Position numbers and translations under genes: made by a program. Source: Amycolatopsis acididurans (GTDB taxonomy: Bacteria; Actinomycetota; Actinomycetes; Mycobacteriales; Pseudonocardiaceae). From it: DNA of 64,000 bases. The stretch lies in NCBI RefSeq assembly GCF_012328925.1, contig NZ_JAAXLS010000001.1:248001-312000 (forward strand). Direction: 5' to 3'. This document shows, piece by piece, positions 16,592-24,845 of this stretch (position 1 is the first letter of the stretch; each line of letters begins with the position of its first letter). Below the pieces are notes generated by a model, which made no database searches, was not told the DNA's origin, and saw only the letters and a program-made list of their open reading frames with translations.

Positions 16592-17781
16592 TGTCCACTC
16601 CGGACGGTCCGCTCGCGGGCATCACCGTGGTGAGCCTGGAACAGGCGGTGTCGGCGCCCATGTGCAGCCGCACGCTCGCCGACCTCGGCGCCCGGGTGAT
16701 CAAGGTGGAGAACCCCCGCGGCGGGGACTTCGCCCGCGACTACGACGACGTGGTGCGCGGGATGGCCGCGCATTTCGTGTGGTGCAACCGGGGCAAGGAG
16801 TCGGTGACGCTCGATCTCAAGACCGAGCAGGGGCTGGCCGTCCTGCACCGCCTGCTGGCGCGGGCCGACGTCCTGGTCTCGAACCTCGCACCGGGCAGCA
16901 CCGCTCGTCTGGGCCTGGCGCCGGGCGATCTCGCCGAACGGTATCCGCGGCTGATCGCGGCCGAGATCGACGGGTACGGGCCCGGCGGCCCGTTGTCGCA
17001 CAAGCGCGCCTACGACCTGCTGGTGCAGGCCGAATCCGGCGCGTGCGCGATCACCGGCAGTCCCGATGCGCCCGCCAAACCCGGCCCGCCCGTGGCGGAC
17101 GTGTGCTCCGGGCTCTACGCGGCACTGTCCATTGTGTCCATGCTGTTCGCCGGGCGCCCCGGCACGGTCGCGGTGAGCCTGTTCGACACGATGACCGAGA
17201 TGATGGGCTACGCGCTGAACTACACCCGCCATTGCGGGGTCGACCAGGAACCACGCGGCATGGGCTCGCCCGCGGTCGCGCCCTACGGCGCCTACCGGAC
17301 CGCCGACGGGCACACGGTGGTTCTCGGCACGACCAACGACCGGGAGTGGCAGCGGCTGGCGCGGGAGATACTGGACCGGCCCGATCTCGCCGACGACGAA
17401 CGGTTCCGCGTCAACGCGGGCCGCGTGCGGCACAGCGATCTGCTCGACGCCGAGATCGGGAAATGGTGCGTGCGGCACGAACTGGCCGAGGTTCAGCGCA
17501 TCGCGGACGAGGCGGGGATCGGCAACTCACGTTTCAACCGGCCCAGCGACGTCCTCGCGCATCCGCACCTGAAGGCACGGGACCGCTGGCGTGAGATCGG
17601 CACCCCGAACGGCCCGGTGCCCGCGCTCCTGCCGCCCCCGGTGATCGCGGGCTACGAGCCGCCGATGGGCGCGATTCCCGGCCTCGGTGAGCACACCCTC
17701 GCGGCCCTCGCCGAACTCGGCCTCGGCGAAGAGGAAATCGCCCGGTTGCGCGAGCAAGGCGCCATCGGGGCCGCGTCGTGA
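16591..17781 (+). CDS. CaiB/BaiF-type (family III) CoA-transferase, 396 aa
   Basis: Begins PLAGITVVSLEQAVSAPMCSRTLADLG, then ARVIKVENPRGGDFARDYD, the signature N-terminus of family III CoA-transferases; GPGGPLSHKRAYDLLVQAESG and VSLFDTMTEMMGYALN follow, the latter with the expected acidic residue. It would move CoA from a donor thioester to a free acid, activating it without ATP, or act as an acyl-CoA racemase. It starts at ATG 16591, overlapping the SDR stop by one base, and its own stop overlaps the GTG of the next hydratase. Confidence 0.9.
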   Translation: MSTPDGPLAGITVVSLEQAVSAPMCSRTLADLGARVIKVENPRGGDFARDYDDVVRGMAAHFVWCNRGKESVTLDLKTEQGLAVLHRLLARADVLVSNLAPGSTARLGLAPGDLAERYPRLIAAEIDGYGPGGPLSHKRAYDLLVQAESGACAITGSPDAPAKPGPPVADVCSGLYAALSIVSMLFAGRPGTVAVSLFDTMTEMMGYALNYTRHCGVDQEPRGMGSPAVAPYGAYRTADGHTVVLGTTNDREWQRLAREILDRPDLADDERFRVNAGRVRHSDLLDAEIGKWCVRHELAEVQRIADEAGIGNSRFNRPSDVLAHPHLKARDRWREIGTPNGPVPALLPPPVIAGYEPPMGAIPGLGEHTLAALAELGLGEEEIARLREQGAIGAAS

Positions 17782-18557
17782 CCGAGCCCGCGCTGCTGGT
17801 CGGCGATCAGGACGGGGTGCGGACGCTGACGCTGAACCGGCCGCACCGCAAGAACGCGATCGACCGCGACCTGTGGGCCGCGCTGGCCGAAGCCCTCGCC
17901 GCGGCGGACAGGGACCGCGAGGTGCGCGCACTCGTGCTCACCGGAGCCGGTGGAGACTTCTCCTCGGGCGCCGACATCGCCGGCGCCGGCGGTGTGCACC
18001 CGGAAGAGAAGGTGCGCCCGCTCAACGACGTCGCCGTGCTGCTGCACGAACTCCGGGTGCCGACGGTCGCGAAGGTGACCGGCGTGGCCGTCGGCGCCGG
18101 ATGGAATCTCGCGCTCGGCTGCGACCTCGTCGTGGCCGGTCCTGACGCACGGTTCTCGCAGATCTTCGCCAAGCGCGGGCTGTCGCTGGACTGCGGCGGA
18201 TCCTGGCTGTTGCCCAAACTCGCCGGACTGCAACAGGCGAAGCGGCTGACCCTGCTCGCCGACATGATCACCGCCGAAGAGGCCCGGGACCTCAACCTCG
18301 TCACCTGGGTCGTGCCCGACGCCGAGATCGACGGGTTCGTCAAGGACCTCGGCCGCAGGCTGGCCGGCGGGCCACCGGTCGCGCTGGCGCAGAGCAAGGC
18401 GCTGCTCAACGAGGGCGCCTGCCGAGGCCTGCGCGAGGCGCTCGCGAGTGAGACCCGTGCACAGATCATCAACTTCGCCCACGCGGACGCGCCGGAGGCC
18501 TACGCGGCCTTCGCGGAGAAACGGACGCCGGAGTTCACCGGCCGATGGAGGTTGTGA
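17778..18557 (+). CDS. Enoyl-CoA hydratase/isomerase, 259 aa
   Basis: Crotonase fold with GAGGDFSSGADIAG near residues 54-67 and GVAVGAGWNLALGCDLVVA near residues 101-119, the two oxyanion segments. It starts at GTG 17778 in a GTGA overlap with the CoA-transferase stop and ends in a TGATG overlap with the thiolase. Position between CoA-transferase and thiolase fits hydration in a beta-oxidation-like cycle, although a ring-hydrolase activity of the BadI type is also possible. Confidence 0.9.
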   Translation: MTEPALLVGDQDGVRTLTLNRPHRKNAIDRDLWAALAEALAAADRDREVRALVLTGAGGDFSSGADIAGAGGVHPEEKVRPLNDVAVLLHELRVPTVAKVTGVAVGAGWNLALGCDLVVAGPDARFSQIFAKRGLSLDCGGSWLLPKLAGLQQAKRLTLLADMITAEEARDLNLVTWVVPDAEIDGFVKDLGRRLAGGPPVALAQSKALLNEGACRGLREALASETRAQIINFAHADAPEAYAAFAEKRTPEFTGRWRL

Positions 18558-19687
18558 TGCGAGAAGCCGTGATCGTCGAGGCCGTGCGGACGCCCGTGGG
18601 CAGGCGCAAGGGCGGGCTGGCCGGATGGCATGCCGCGGACCTGTCCGCGGTAATGCTGGGCGAACTCGCCAGGCGCACCGGGATCGACCCGTCCGTTGTG
18701 GACGATGTGGTCTGGGGTTGTGTCTCGCAGGTGGGCGATCAGTCCAGCAACATCGGCCGGTACTCGGTGCTCGCCGCCGGCTGGCCGGAGTCCATTCCCG
18801 GCACGACAGTGAACCGCGCGTGCGGGTCGAGCCAGCAGGCGCTGGACTTCGCGGCGCACGCGGTCATGTCGGGCCAGCAGGACGTGGTCGTCGCGGGTGG
18901 CGTCGAGGTGATGAGCCGGGTGCCGCTCGGCGCGGCACGCGCCACGGGGATGCCGTTCGGCCCGAAGGTGCTGGAGCGTTACCAGGACTTTTCGTTCAAC
19001 CAGGGCATTTCGGCGGAGAAGATCGCGCAGAAGTGGGGCTTTTCCCGTACCCGGCTGGACGAGTTCTCGGCATCCTCGCACGAGCGCGCGGCCGCGGCAC
19101 AGGACAACGGGGCGTTCGCCACACAACTCGTCGCCGTGGGTCCGGTGACGGCCGACGAGGGTGTGCGCCGGGGGACCACTGTGGACACTCTCGCCGGGCT
19201 TTCGCCCGCCTTCGTCGAGGACGGAGTGATTCACGCGGGCAACTCGTCGCAGATCTCCGACGGCGCGGCGGCGTTGCTGGTCACCACGCCGGAGAAGGCG
19301 CGTGAACTCGGGCTGAAGCCCGTCGCGCGCTATGTCGCGGGCGCGGTGACCGGCGCCGATCCCGTGCTGATGCTCACCGGTCCGATCCCGGCGACCGAGA
19401 AGGTGCTGCGCAAGGCGGGAATCAGCCTCACCGACGTCGGCGCCTACGAGGTCAACGAGGCCTTCGCGCCGGTGCCGCTGGCGTGGCTCGCCGAAACCGG
19501 CGCCGATCCGGACCGGCTCAACCCGCTCGGCGGCGCCATCGCGCTGGGCCATCCGCTCGGTGCGACGGGCGCGATCCTCGCGACCCGGTTGATCAATCAC
19601 ATGCGGGACAATGGGATCCGCTACGGGTTGCAGACCATGTGCGAAGGCGGCGGCACCGCCAACGCCACGGTGCTGGAACTGGTCTGA
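18557..19687 (+). CDS. Thiolase (acetyl-CoA acyltransferase type), 376 aa
   Basis: Thiolase I/II family. EAVRTPVGRRKGGL is at the N-terminus, the nucleophilic Cys is in VNRACGSSQQAL near residue 89, followed by EVNEAFA, GGAIALGHPLGATGA with the catalytic His, and MCEGGGTANATVLE with the second Cys. All catalytic residues are present. ATG 18557 is chosen over the ATG at 18545 because of the GGAGG just upstream and the one-base overlap with the preceding stop. It cleaves a 3-oxoacyl-CoA to release acetyl- or propionyl-CoA and closes the chain-shortening set of this operon. Confidence 0.92.
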   Translation: MREAVIVEAVRTPVGRRKGGLAGWHAADLSAVMLGELARRTGIDPSVVDDVVWGCVSQVGDQSSNIGRYSVLAAGWPESIPGTTVNRACGSSQQALDFAAHAVMSGQQDVVVAGGVEVMSRVPLGAARATGMPFGPKVLERYQDFSFNQGISAEKIAQKWGFSRTRLDEFSASSHERAAAAQDNGAFATQLVAVGPVTADEGVRRGTTVDTLAGLSPAFVEDGVIHAGNSSQISDGAAALLVTTPEKARELGLKPVARYVAGAVTGADPVLMLTGPIPATEKVLRKAGISLTDVGAYEVNEAFAPVPLAWLAETGADPDRLNPLGGAIALGHPLGATGAILATRLINHMRDNGIRYGLQTMCEGGGTANATVLELV

Positions 19688-19696
19688 GGGGGCAGC

Positions 19697-20845
19697 GTGC
19701 GCCGAGACGTCTTCACCTCCGACCACGAAGCGTTCCGGGAGGTGGTGTGCGATTTCATCGCGAAGGAGGTCGTGCCGCACTACACCGGCTGGGAACAGGC
19801 GGGGCAGCTGCCGCGCGAGATCTTCGCGCAGCTCGGCTCGCTCGGCGTGCTGGGGATCCCGATTCCCGAGCAGTACGGGGGAGCGGGCCTGCCCGATTTC
19901 CGTTACAGCGTGATCCTGCAGGAAGAGGCGGCGCGCGCACTCGTCACCCTCGGCACCGTGCGCACCCAGCTCGACGTGATCCTGCCGTACTTCCTGGCCT
20001 ATGCCGGCGAAGAGCAGCGTGACCGGTGGCTGCCGGGGCTCGCGAGCGGGAAACTGCTGACCGCCATCGCGATGACCGAACCGGGCACCGGCTCCGATCT
20101 CGCCGGAATCCGCACCACGGCCTTGCGCGAGGGCGACCACTACGTCCTCAACGGCGCCAAGACGTTCATCACCGGCGGCCTGCTGGCGGATCTGGTGATC
20201 GTGGTGGCCCGCACGTCGGCCGATCCGGACAACCGGCGGGCCGGGCTCACGTTGCTGGTGGTCGAGGACGGGATGCCCGGCTTCAGCCGGGGCCGCACCC
20301 TGAACAAGATCGGCATCAGGGTCCAGGACACGGTCGAGCTGTCGTTCGAGGACGTGCGGGTCCCGGTAGCCAACCGGCTCGGCGAGGAGGGCGAGGCATT
20401 CGGCTATCTCGGCCACAACCTGGCGCAGGAACGGATGACGGTCGCGGTCGGCTCGGTCGCGCAGGCGCGCGCCGCGGTGGCCACGACGGTCGAGTATGTC
20501 CAGCAGCGCAAGGCTTTCGGCACGCCCGTGGCGTCCTTTCAGAACACGAAGTTCGAGCTGGCCGCGATGTCGGCCGAGGTCGAGGCGGCGCAGACGATGC
20601 TCGACCGGGCCGTGCTCGATCTGGTCGACGGTGAGCTCTCGGGGGCCGACGCGGCCCGGGTCAAGCTGTTCTGCACCGAGACGCAGGGGCGGGTGGTGGA
20701 CCGGTGCCTGCAGCTGTTCGGCGGCTACGGCTACATGCTCGACTACCCGATCGCCCGGTTGTACACCGACGCCCGCGTCGCGCGCATCTACGCCGGGACG
20801 AGCGAGGTGATGAAGCTGATCATCGCCAAGTCGCTCGGCATGTAG
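19697..20845 (+). CDS. Acyl-CoA dehydrogenase, 382 aa
   Basis: ACAD of the long/branched-chain group: AMTEPGTGSDLAGIRTTA, DHYVLNGAKTFITGG, FGGYGYMLDYPIARLYTDAR and the C-terminal IYAGTSEVMKLII. It starts at GTG 19697, 9 bp after the thiolase stop, and is the last gene of the 13007-20845 operon. It is the second ACAD in this transcription unit, so the unit could carry two dehydrogenation steps with different substrates. Confidence 0.9.
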   Translation: MRRDVFTSDHEAFREVVCDFIAKEVVPHYTGWEQAGQLPREIFAQLGSLGVLGIPIPEQYGGAGLPDFRYSVILQEEAARALVTLGTVRTQLDVILPYFLAYAGEEQRDRWLPGLASGKLLTAIAMTEPGTGSDLAGIRTTALREGDHYVLNGAKTFITGGLLADLVIVVARTSADPDNRRAGLTLLVVEDGMPGFSRGRTLNKIGIRVQDTVELSFEDVRVPVANRLGEEGEAFGYLGHNLAQERMTVAVGSVAQARAAVATTVEYVQQRKAFGTPVASFQNTKFELAAMSAEVEAAQTMLDRAVLDLVDGELSGADAARVKLFCTETQGRVVDRCLQLFGGYGYMLDYPIARLYTDARVARIYAGTSEVMKLIIAKSLGM

Positions 20846-20865
20846 CACCAGCCCCGATGAGACCC

Positions 20866-20912
20866 TTGTCACAGCGGCCAAACCAACCTAATGTATGTTC
20901 AGTAGGTCGGTT
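20866..20912 (+). promoter_or_regulatory. TetR promoter with overlapping inverted repeat
   Basis: A -35 TTGTCA (20866-20871), 17-bp spacer and -10 TAATGT (20889-20894) precede the TetR gene. The repeat AACCAACCTA (20881-20890) and TAGGTCGGTT (20903-20912), 10-bp arms with one mismatch and a 12-bp spacer, covers the -10. This is a good layout for autorepression by the product of 20928-21539, and it is unrelated to the GAGAAT dyad. Confidence 0.7.
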
Positions 20913-20927
20913 GAACAAAGGAGTTCG

Positions 20928-21539
20928 GTGTCCGATCAGCGTCCCTATGCCTCGCTGCTCGCCAAGGGAGAGGACCGGCGACAGCGGATTCTGGCGGTCG
21001 CGCAGCGGTTGCTGACGCGCAACGGGTGGCGCAACACCACACTCGGCCAGATCGCCCGTGAGGCGGGAGTGACCCCGGCGGGGTTGCTCCATCACTTCGA
21101 GTCCAAAGAGCAGCTGCTGCACGCGGTTCTCGAAGCCCGTGACGCGTACGACGACGCGCACCGCAACACCACCCGCGACGACATCATCGAGCAGGTCGGC
21201 AGCGTGGCCGAACGGTTCGAACGTGTCCCCGACCTGGTCGGGATGTTCGTGGTGCTCCTGATCGAGAACCTGGATCCGGATGCTCCGTTGCACGACCGCC
21301 TGCTGCACCGTTATCGCTCCGCACTGGAGATCATCGCCGAGGGCATTCGCCGGGGCCAGCGCGCCGGCCGCTACCGCACTGATCTGGATCCGGCCCTCAA
21401 GGCCGTGGAAATCGTGGCGTTCCTCAACGGGATGGAGACATCATGGCTGCTCGATCCTTCGATTCCGGTCACCGAGGTGTTCAAGGAGTACACACAGTCG
21501 TTGGCCCTTCAGCTCACCGGGCCCGGCGACGGCCACTGA
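20928..21539 (+). CDS. TetR-family transcriptional regulator, 203 aa
   Basis: TetR DNA-binding domain: RRQRILAVAQRLLTRNGWRNTTL, then the helix-turn-helix IAREAGVTPAGLLHHFESKEQLL. The C-terminal ligand domain ends with the WLLDPSIPVTEVFKEY region found in actinobacterial TetR_C regulators. GTG 20928 is chosen because AAAGGAG lies 5 nt upstream; an ATG at 20895 would put the start inside the promoter repeat. It probably represses itself and perhaps the preceding operon. Confidence 0.85.
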   Translation: MSDQRPYASLLAKGEDRRQRILAVAQRLLTRNGWRNTTLGQIAREAGVTPAGLLHHFESKEQLLHAVLEARDAYDDAHRNTTRDDIIEQVGSVAERFERVPDLVGMFVVLLIENLDPDAPLHDRLLHRYRSALEIIAEGIRRGQRAGRYRTDLDPALKAVEIVAFLNGMETSWLLDPSIPVTEVFKEYTQSLALQLTGPGDGH

Positions 21540-22051
21540 GGCGGCGGCTCGTCATCGTCGCGCCGACCACGGCCGAGGCTGTGCGCGCGTCGGGCGGATG
21601 GCTGTTCGACCGCGTCATGGCGGGGTGGGACGTGCTGGCACTGGTCGGGGATTACCTGGTCAACGATGCGCGGCCGCTGCACATCCTCGGGGCGCGGGCC
21701 GTCGAACTGGACGCGGCGATGACCTCGCCGATCCGTGGCCCCCGTCCACATGCGATCGCGGTGGACGCCGCGCTGTTCGACGCGGACCGGCGCGTGCGCA
21801 AGCTCGTGACGCGCTCGATCGACGAGGGCCTGACCGAGGTGCTGCTGTGGGGTGAGCGCTGCCCGGAGGAACTCGACGGTGGGATGCCCTCGCTGGAGCA
21901 CCGGCTCAGCGTGGCGGCGCGGGCGTTCAAAACCCAGGCGCTGGCCGCGGCCGCGGCGCCCGTCGACGAGCTGGACGGCACCGAGGTCTTCCACAGCGGC
22001 GAGGTGGTGCCGAACCCGCCGGGGACTCCCGATCTGATCCCGGCGGCCTAG
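21443..22051 (+). CDS. Conserved hypothetical protein downstream of TetR, up to 202 aa (start uncertain)
   Basis: Family not recognised by function. A clear protein-like core runs from RRLVIVAPTTAEAVRASGGWLFDRVMAGWDV through RPLHILGARAVELDAAM to a C-terminal EVFHSGEVVPNPPG. In-frame starts are ATG 21443, which overlaps the TetR gene by 97 bp in another frame, and GTG 21581, which would cut off the VIVAPTT strand. The strand looks genuine, so a start inside the TetR gene is more likely. Soluble, no signal peptide. The coupling to TetR suggests a regulatory partner or ligand-handling role. Confidence 0.6.
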   Translation: MAARSFDSGHRGVQGVHTVVGPSAHRARRRPLRRRLVIVAPTTAEAVRASGGWLFDRVMAGWDVLALVGDYLVNDARPLHILGARAVELDAAMTSPIRGPRPHAIAVDAALFDADRRVRKLVTRSIDEGLTEVLLWGERCPEELDGGMPSLEHRLSVAARAFKTQALAAAAAPVDELDGTEVFHSGEVVPNPPGTPDLIPAA

Positions 22052-22093
22052 GGCGACTGCCTGTTTCGCCGCCCGTGCGTCGAGGGGCCCGAT

Positions 22094-23056
22094 TCACCGG
22101 CGGGGATCGAGCACGATCTTGCCGATGGCCTTTCCGTCGGCGACCTCGCGCAGGGCGGCGGCCACGTCGGTGAGCCCGTACGTCGCCCCGATGTGGGGGA
22201 GCGCCGGGTGCGTGAGCAGCAGCGCGGCGAGTTCGGACTCGTTGCGGGTGAACTCGCCGGGCGGGACGTCCTGGAACTGGAAACCCAGTATCCGCACCCC
22301 CTTGATCAGCACCAGGTTCAGCGGGATCCGCGGGATGACGCCGGAGGCGTAGCCGACCGTGACGAACCGCCCGCCGCGGCGCAGGGAGCGCAACGCCGGT
22401 TCGGACAGGTCGCCGCCGACCGGGTCCAGCACCACGTCGGCGCCCTCGGGCACAGCTTGCCGTAGCTGCTGCCGCAACTCGCCCACGCGACGGTCGATCA
22501 CGCGAACCGCACCGTGGGAGGCCGCCGCCGCGAGTTTGGCCTCCGAGGAGGCCACCGCGGTCACCGAGGCGCCGAGCAGCACGCCCAGTTGCACGGCGGC
22601 CAGCCCCACGCCGCCGCCGGCGCCGAGCACGATCAGCTCGTCGCCGGCACGCAGCGCCGCGACCGAGCGGAGCGCGTGATAGGCCGTCCGGTAGGCGACG
22701 CCGAACGCGGCGGCCCGCTGGTCGTCCACTTCGGACGGTGTGCGCCTCAGGCTCGTCGCCGGGGCGACGACCTCCTCGGCGAACGCGCCGTACATCCCGG
22801 TGCCGCTCACCCGGTCGCCGGCCGCGAAGCCCGGCGCGTCGGAAGCGAGGACGACGCCCGCGAACTCGCTGCCGGGGACGAACGGCGGTGGCACCGTGAC
22901 CTGGTACTGACCGGCCACCAGCAGCACGTCCGGGAAGTTCACCGCGGCGGCGCCGACCCGGACGCGAACCGCGCCCGGTGTCAGCGCGGGCCGCGGCAGT
23001 TCGGCCACGCGCACGACCTCCGGCGGGCCATGGGAGCCGCAGACCGCGGCGCGCAT
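22094..23056 (-). CDS. Quinone oxidoreductase-like zinc-free MDR dehydrogenase, 320 aa
   Basis: Medium-chain dehydrogenase/reductase of the quinone oxidoreductase group: PPFVPGSEFAGVV near residues 62-74, DRVSGTGMYGAFAEEVVAP, and the Rossmann motif GAGGGVGLAAVQLG near residue 148. No structural-zinc Cys cluster is visible, typical of NADPH-dependent enoyl or quinone reductases. It starts at ATG 23056, 2 bp after the ECH stop, and is the last gene of the ACAD-kinase-ECH operon. Likely reduction of an enone or enoyl thioester. Confidence 0.87.
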   Translation of the reverse strand: MRAAVCGSHGPPEVVRVAELPRPALTPGAVRVRVGAAAVNFPDVLLVAGQYQVTVPPPFVPGSEFAGVVLASDAPGFAAGDRVSGTGMYGAFAEEVVAPATSLRRTPSEVDDQRAAAFGVAYRTAYHALRSVAALRAGDELIVLGAGGGVGLAAVQLGVLLGASVTAVASSEAKLAAAASHGAVRVIDRRVGELRQQLRQAVPEGADVVLDPVGGDLSEPALRSLRRGGRFVTVGYASGVIPRIPLNLVLIKGVRILGFQFQDVPPGEFTRNESELAALLLTHPALPHIGATYGLTDVAAALREVADGKAIGKIVLDPRR

Positions 23057-23058
23057 CG

Positions 23059-23829
23059 TCAGCGGCCCTTCCACACCGGTTCGCGTTTCTCCACGAACGC
23101 CGCCGCGCCCTCCTTGGCGTCCTCGCTGCCGAACACCGTGACCTGCAACCGCTGCTTGCGTTCGGCAGCCCGGGCCGGGTCGGTGACGGCGAGCCGCACC
23201 AGCTCCTTGATCGCCGCCACCGCCAGCGGCCCGTTCGCGGCGATCCGGTCGGCGAGCGCCACCGCGGCCTCGAGCACCTGGTCCGGGGGTACGACGGCGT
23301 TGACGAGCCCGAGGTGGTGGGCTCGCGCGGCGTCGATCGGGTCACCGGTGAGCATCATCTCCAGCGCGACCGCGAGTGGGATCCTGGTGCCGAGCCACGT
23401 GCCGCCACCGGCGGGAAACAACGCGCGTTTCACCTCGGGGAAGCCGAACCGGGCCGTCTCCGCGGCGACGACGACGTCGCAGCCCAGGAGCAGTTCGAAC
23501 CCGCCGCCGACGGCCGTGCCGTTGGCGGCGCCGATCACGGGCACCGTGAGCGTGCCGTCGAGCAACCTGGCGAACCCGGCCGTGCCCTCGGCCGAACCCG
23601 CCTCGACCGACTCGCCGCCGCCGAACGCACGCAGATCCATCCCGGCACAGAACACGCGATCGCCGCTCGCGGTCAGCACGACGGCGCGGATGTCCGGATC
23701 GGACTCGGCCTCGGTCATCGCCCGGCCGATCCCGTCGATCAGCGTGCCGTTGAGCGCGTTGCGGGCCTCCGGCCGGTTGAGCCGCGCGATCAGCACCGCA
23801 CCAAGCCGCTGTGTCACCAGTTCGCTCAT
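23059..23829 (-). CDS. Enoyl-CoA hydratase/isomerase, 256 aa
   Basis: Crotonase family: GDRVFCAGMDLRAFGG (about residues 58-73), NGTAVGGGFELLLGCDVVVA (about residues 103-122), FPEVKRALFPAGGG with the Glu region used by hydratases, and a C-terminal AFVEKREPVWKGR typical of the family. It starts at ATG 23829, overlapping the kinase stop (ATGA). Following an ACAD and kinase of the ACAD10/11 type, hydration of the enoyl-CoA they release is the natural role. Confidence 0.9.
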   Translation of the reverse strand: MSELVTQRLGAVLIARLNRPEARNALNGTLIDGIGRAMTEAESDPDIRAVVLTASGDRVFCAGMDLRAFGGGESVEAGSAEGTAGFARLLDGTLTVPVIGAANGTAVGGGFELLLGCDVVVAAETARFGFPEVKRALFPAGGGTWLGTRIPLAVALEMMLTGDPIDAARAHHLGLVNAVVPPDQVLEAAVALADRIAANGPLAVAAIKELVRLAVTDPARAAERKQRLQVTVFGSEDAKEGAAAFVEKREPVWKGR

Positions 23830-24845
23830 GACGTGTACTCGCTCGACCCGGCGAGTTCGGCGGCCGAGGCCATCAGCTCCAGCACGACGGGCCCGAACGC
23901 CTGGAGCTTCGCGTCGTCGCCGGCACGCTGGAAGCCCTGCTCCAGAACCACCGCGAGCTTCCACTTGGCCAGTACGACGTAGTAGTCGATGTCCTCGACC
24001 TGCCTGCCCGACACCTCGGCGTAGTGCGCGAGCAGCTGGTCACGCGAGGGCATACCGCGTAAATCGACGTAGCTGGCCTCGGCCGCCTCGGGGGAGCCGG
24101 TGTCCTCGGGCCAGCTCTGCACCATCCAGGCCAGGTCGAGTTTCGGATCGCCGACCGTGCCCATCTCCCAGTCCACGATGGCGGCGAGCCGCGCGGGCGC
24201 GCCGTCGCGGTACATCACGTTGGCGAACTGGTAGTCGCCGTGCATGATCCCGGGGATGTAGTCCAGCGGCTTGTGCGCGCGCAGCCACGCCGCGGCCTCG
24301 TCGAAGCCGGGCAGCTCCCGGCCCTTGATGCGGTCGAGGAACGCGGTCCAGCGGTCGACCTGGCGTTCGTGGAATCCCTCCGGCCGTCCCAGATCGTGCA
24401 GCCCACGAGCCTGCCAGTCTACTTTGGACAACAGGGCGATGCCCTCGGCGAGCTGGTAGGCCAGTCCCGCGCGTGCGGTGAGATCGGTGTCGAACGGTGC
24501 GGGCCACTCCGTGCGCCCCATCGGCGACCAGCCGTCCACGAAACCCATGAGGTAGAAGGGACGGCCGAGCACCGAGGTGTCCTCGCACACGGCGACCGCG
24601 GGCGTGTGCGGCACGTCGGTGCCGTCCAGCGCCTCGACGATGTGCCATTCGCGCAGAATGCCCGCGTCCCGGCTCGCCGGCGCCTCCGGCGGCGGGATGC
24701 GGATGACGCAGCGCTCGTCCCCGCGCCGGATCTCGTAGATCTCGTTCTGTGTGCCACCGGAGAGGAACCGGTGCTCGATGGGCGCGCCCTTGCCGGGCAG
24801 GCCCGCGTCGTCCATCCAGCCCGCGAGCCGTTCCATGTCGATCAC
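23826..24845 (-). CDS. APH-fold phosphotransferase (ACAD10/11 kinase-domain-like), 339 aa
   Basis: Aminoglycoside phosphotransferase/choline kinase fold: FLSGGTQNEIYEI (nucleotide loop), CVIRIPPP (strand with basic residue), the catalytic loop HGDYQFANVM with Asp, and VDWEMGTVGDPKLDLAW with the metal-binding Asp. The GTG at 24845 overlaps the ACAD stop (GTGA); an ATG at 24836 is the alternative. In mammalian ACAD10/ACAD11 such a kinase domain is fused to an ACAD domain and phosphorylates 4-hydroxyacyl-CoAs. Its coupling here to an ADGPTEVH-containing ACAD suggests the same chemistry, not drug resistance. Confidence 0.85.
   Translation of the reverse strand: MIDMERLAGWMDDAGLPGKGAPIEHRFLSGGTQNEIYEIRRGDERCVIRIPPPEAPASRDAGILREWHIVEALDGTDVPHTPAVAVCEDTSVLGRPFYLMGFVDGWSPMGRTEWPAPFDTDLTARAGLAYQLAEGIALLSKVDWQARGLHDLGRPEGFHERQVDRWTAFLDRIKGRELPGFDEAAAWLRAHKPLDYIPGIMHGDYQFANVMYRDGAPARLAAIVDWEMGTVGDPKLDLAWMVQSWPEDTGSPEAAEASYVDLRGMPSRDQLLAHYAEVSGRQVEDIDYYVVLAKWKLAVVLEQGFQRAGDDAKLQAFGPVVLELMASAAELAGSSEYTS

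Noticed and set aside
23826-24845. Antibiotic kinase (aminoglycoside resistance) reading of the APH-fold gene
   Set aside because: Its overlap with an ACAD11-like gene and its place in a beta-oxidation operon fit the ACAD10/11 kinase role much better.
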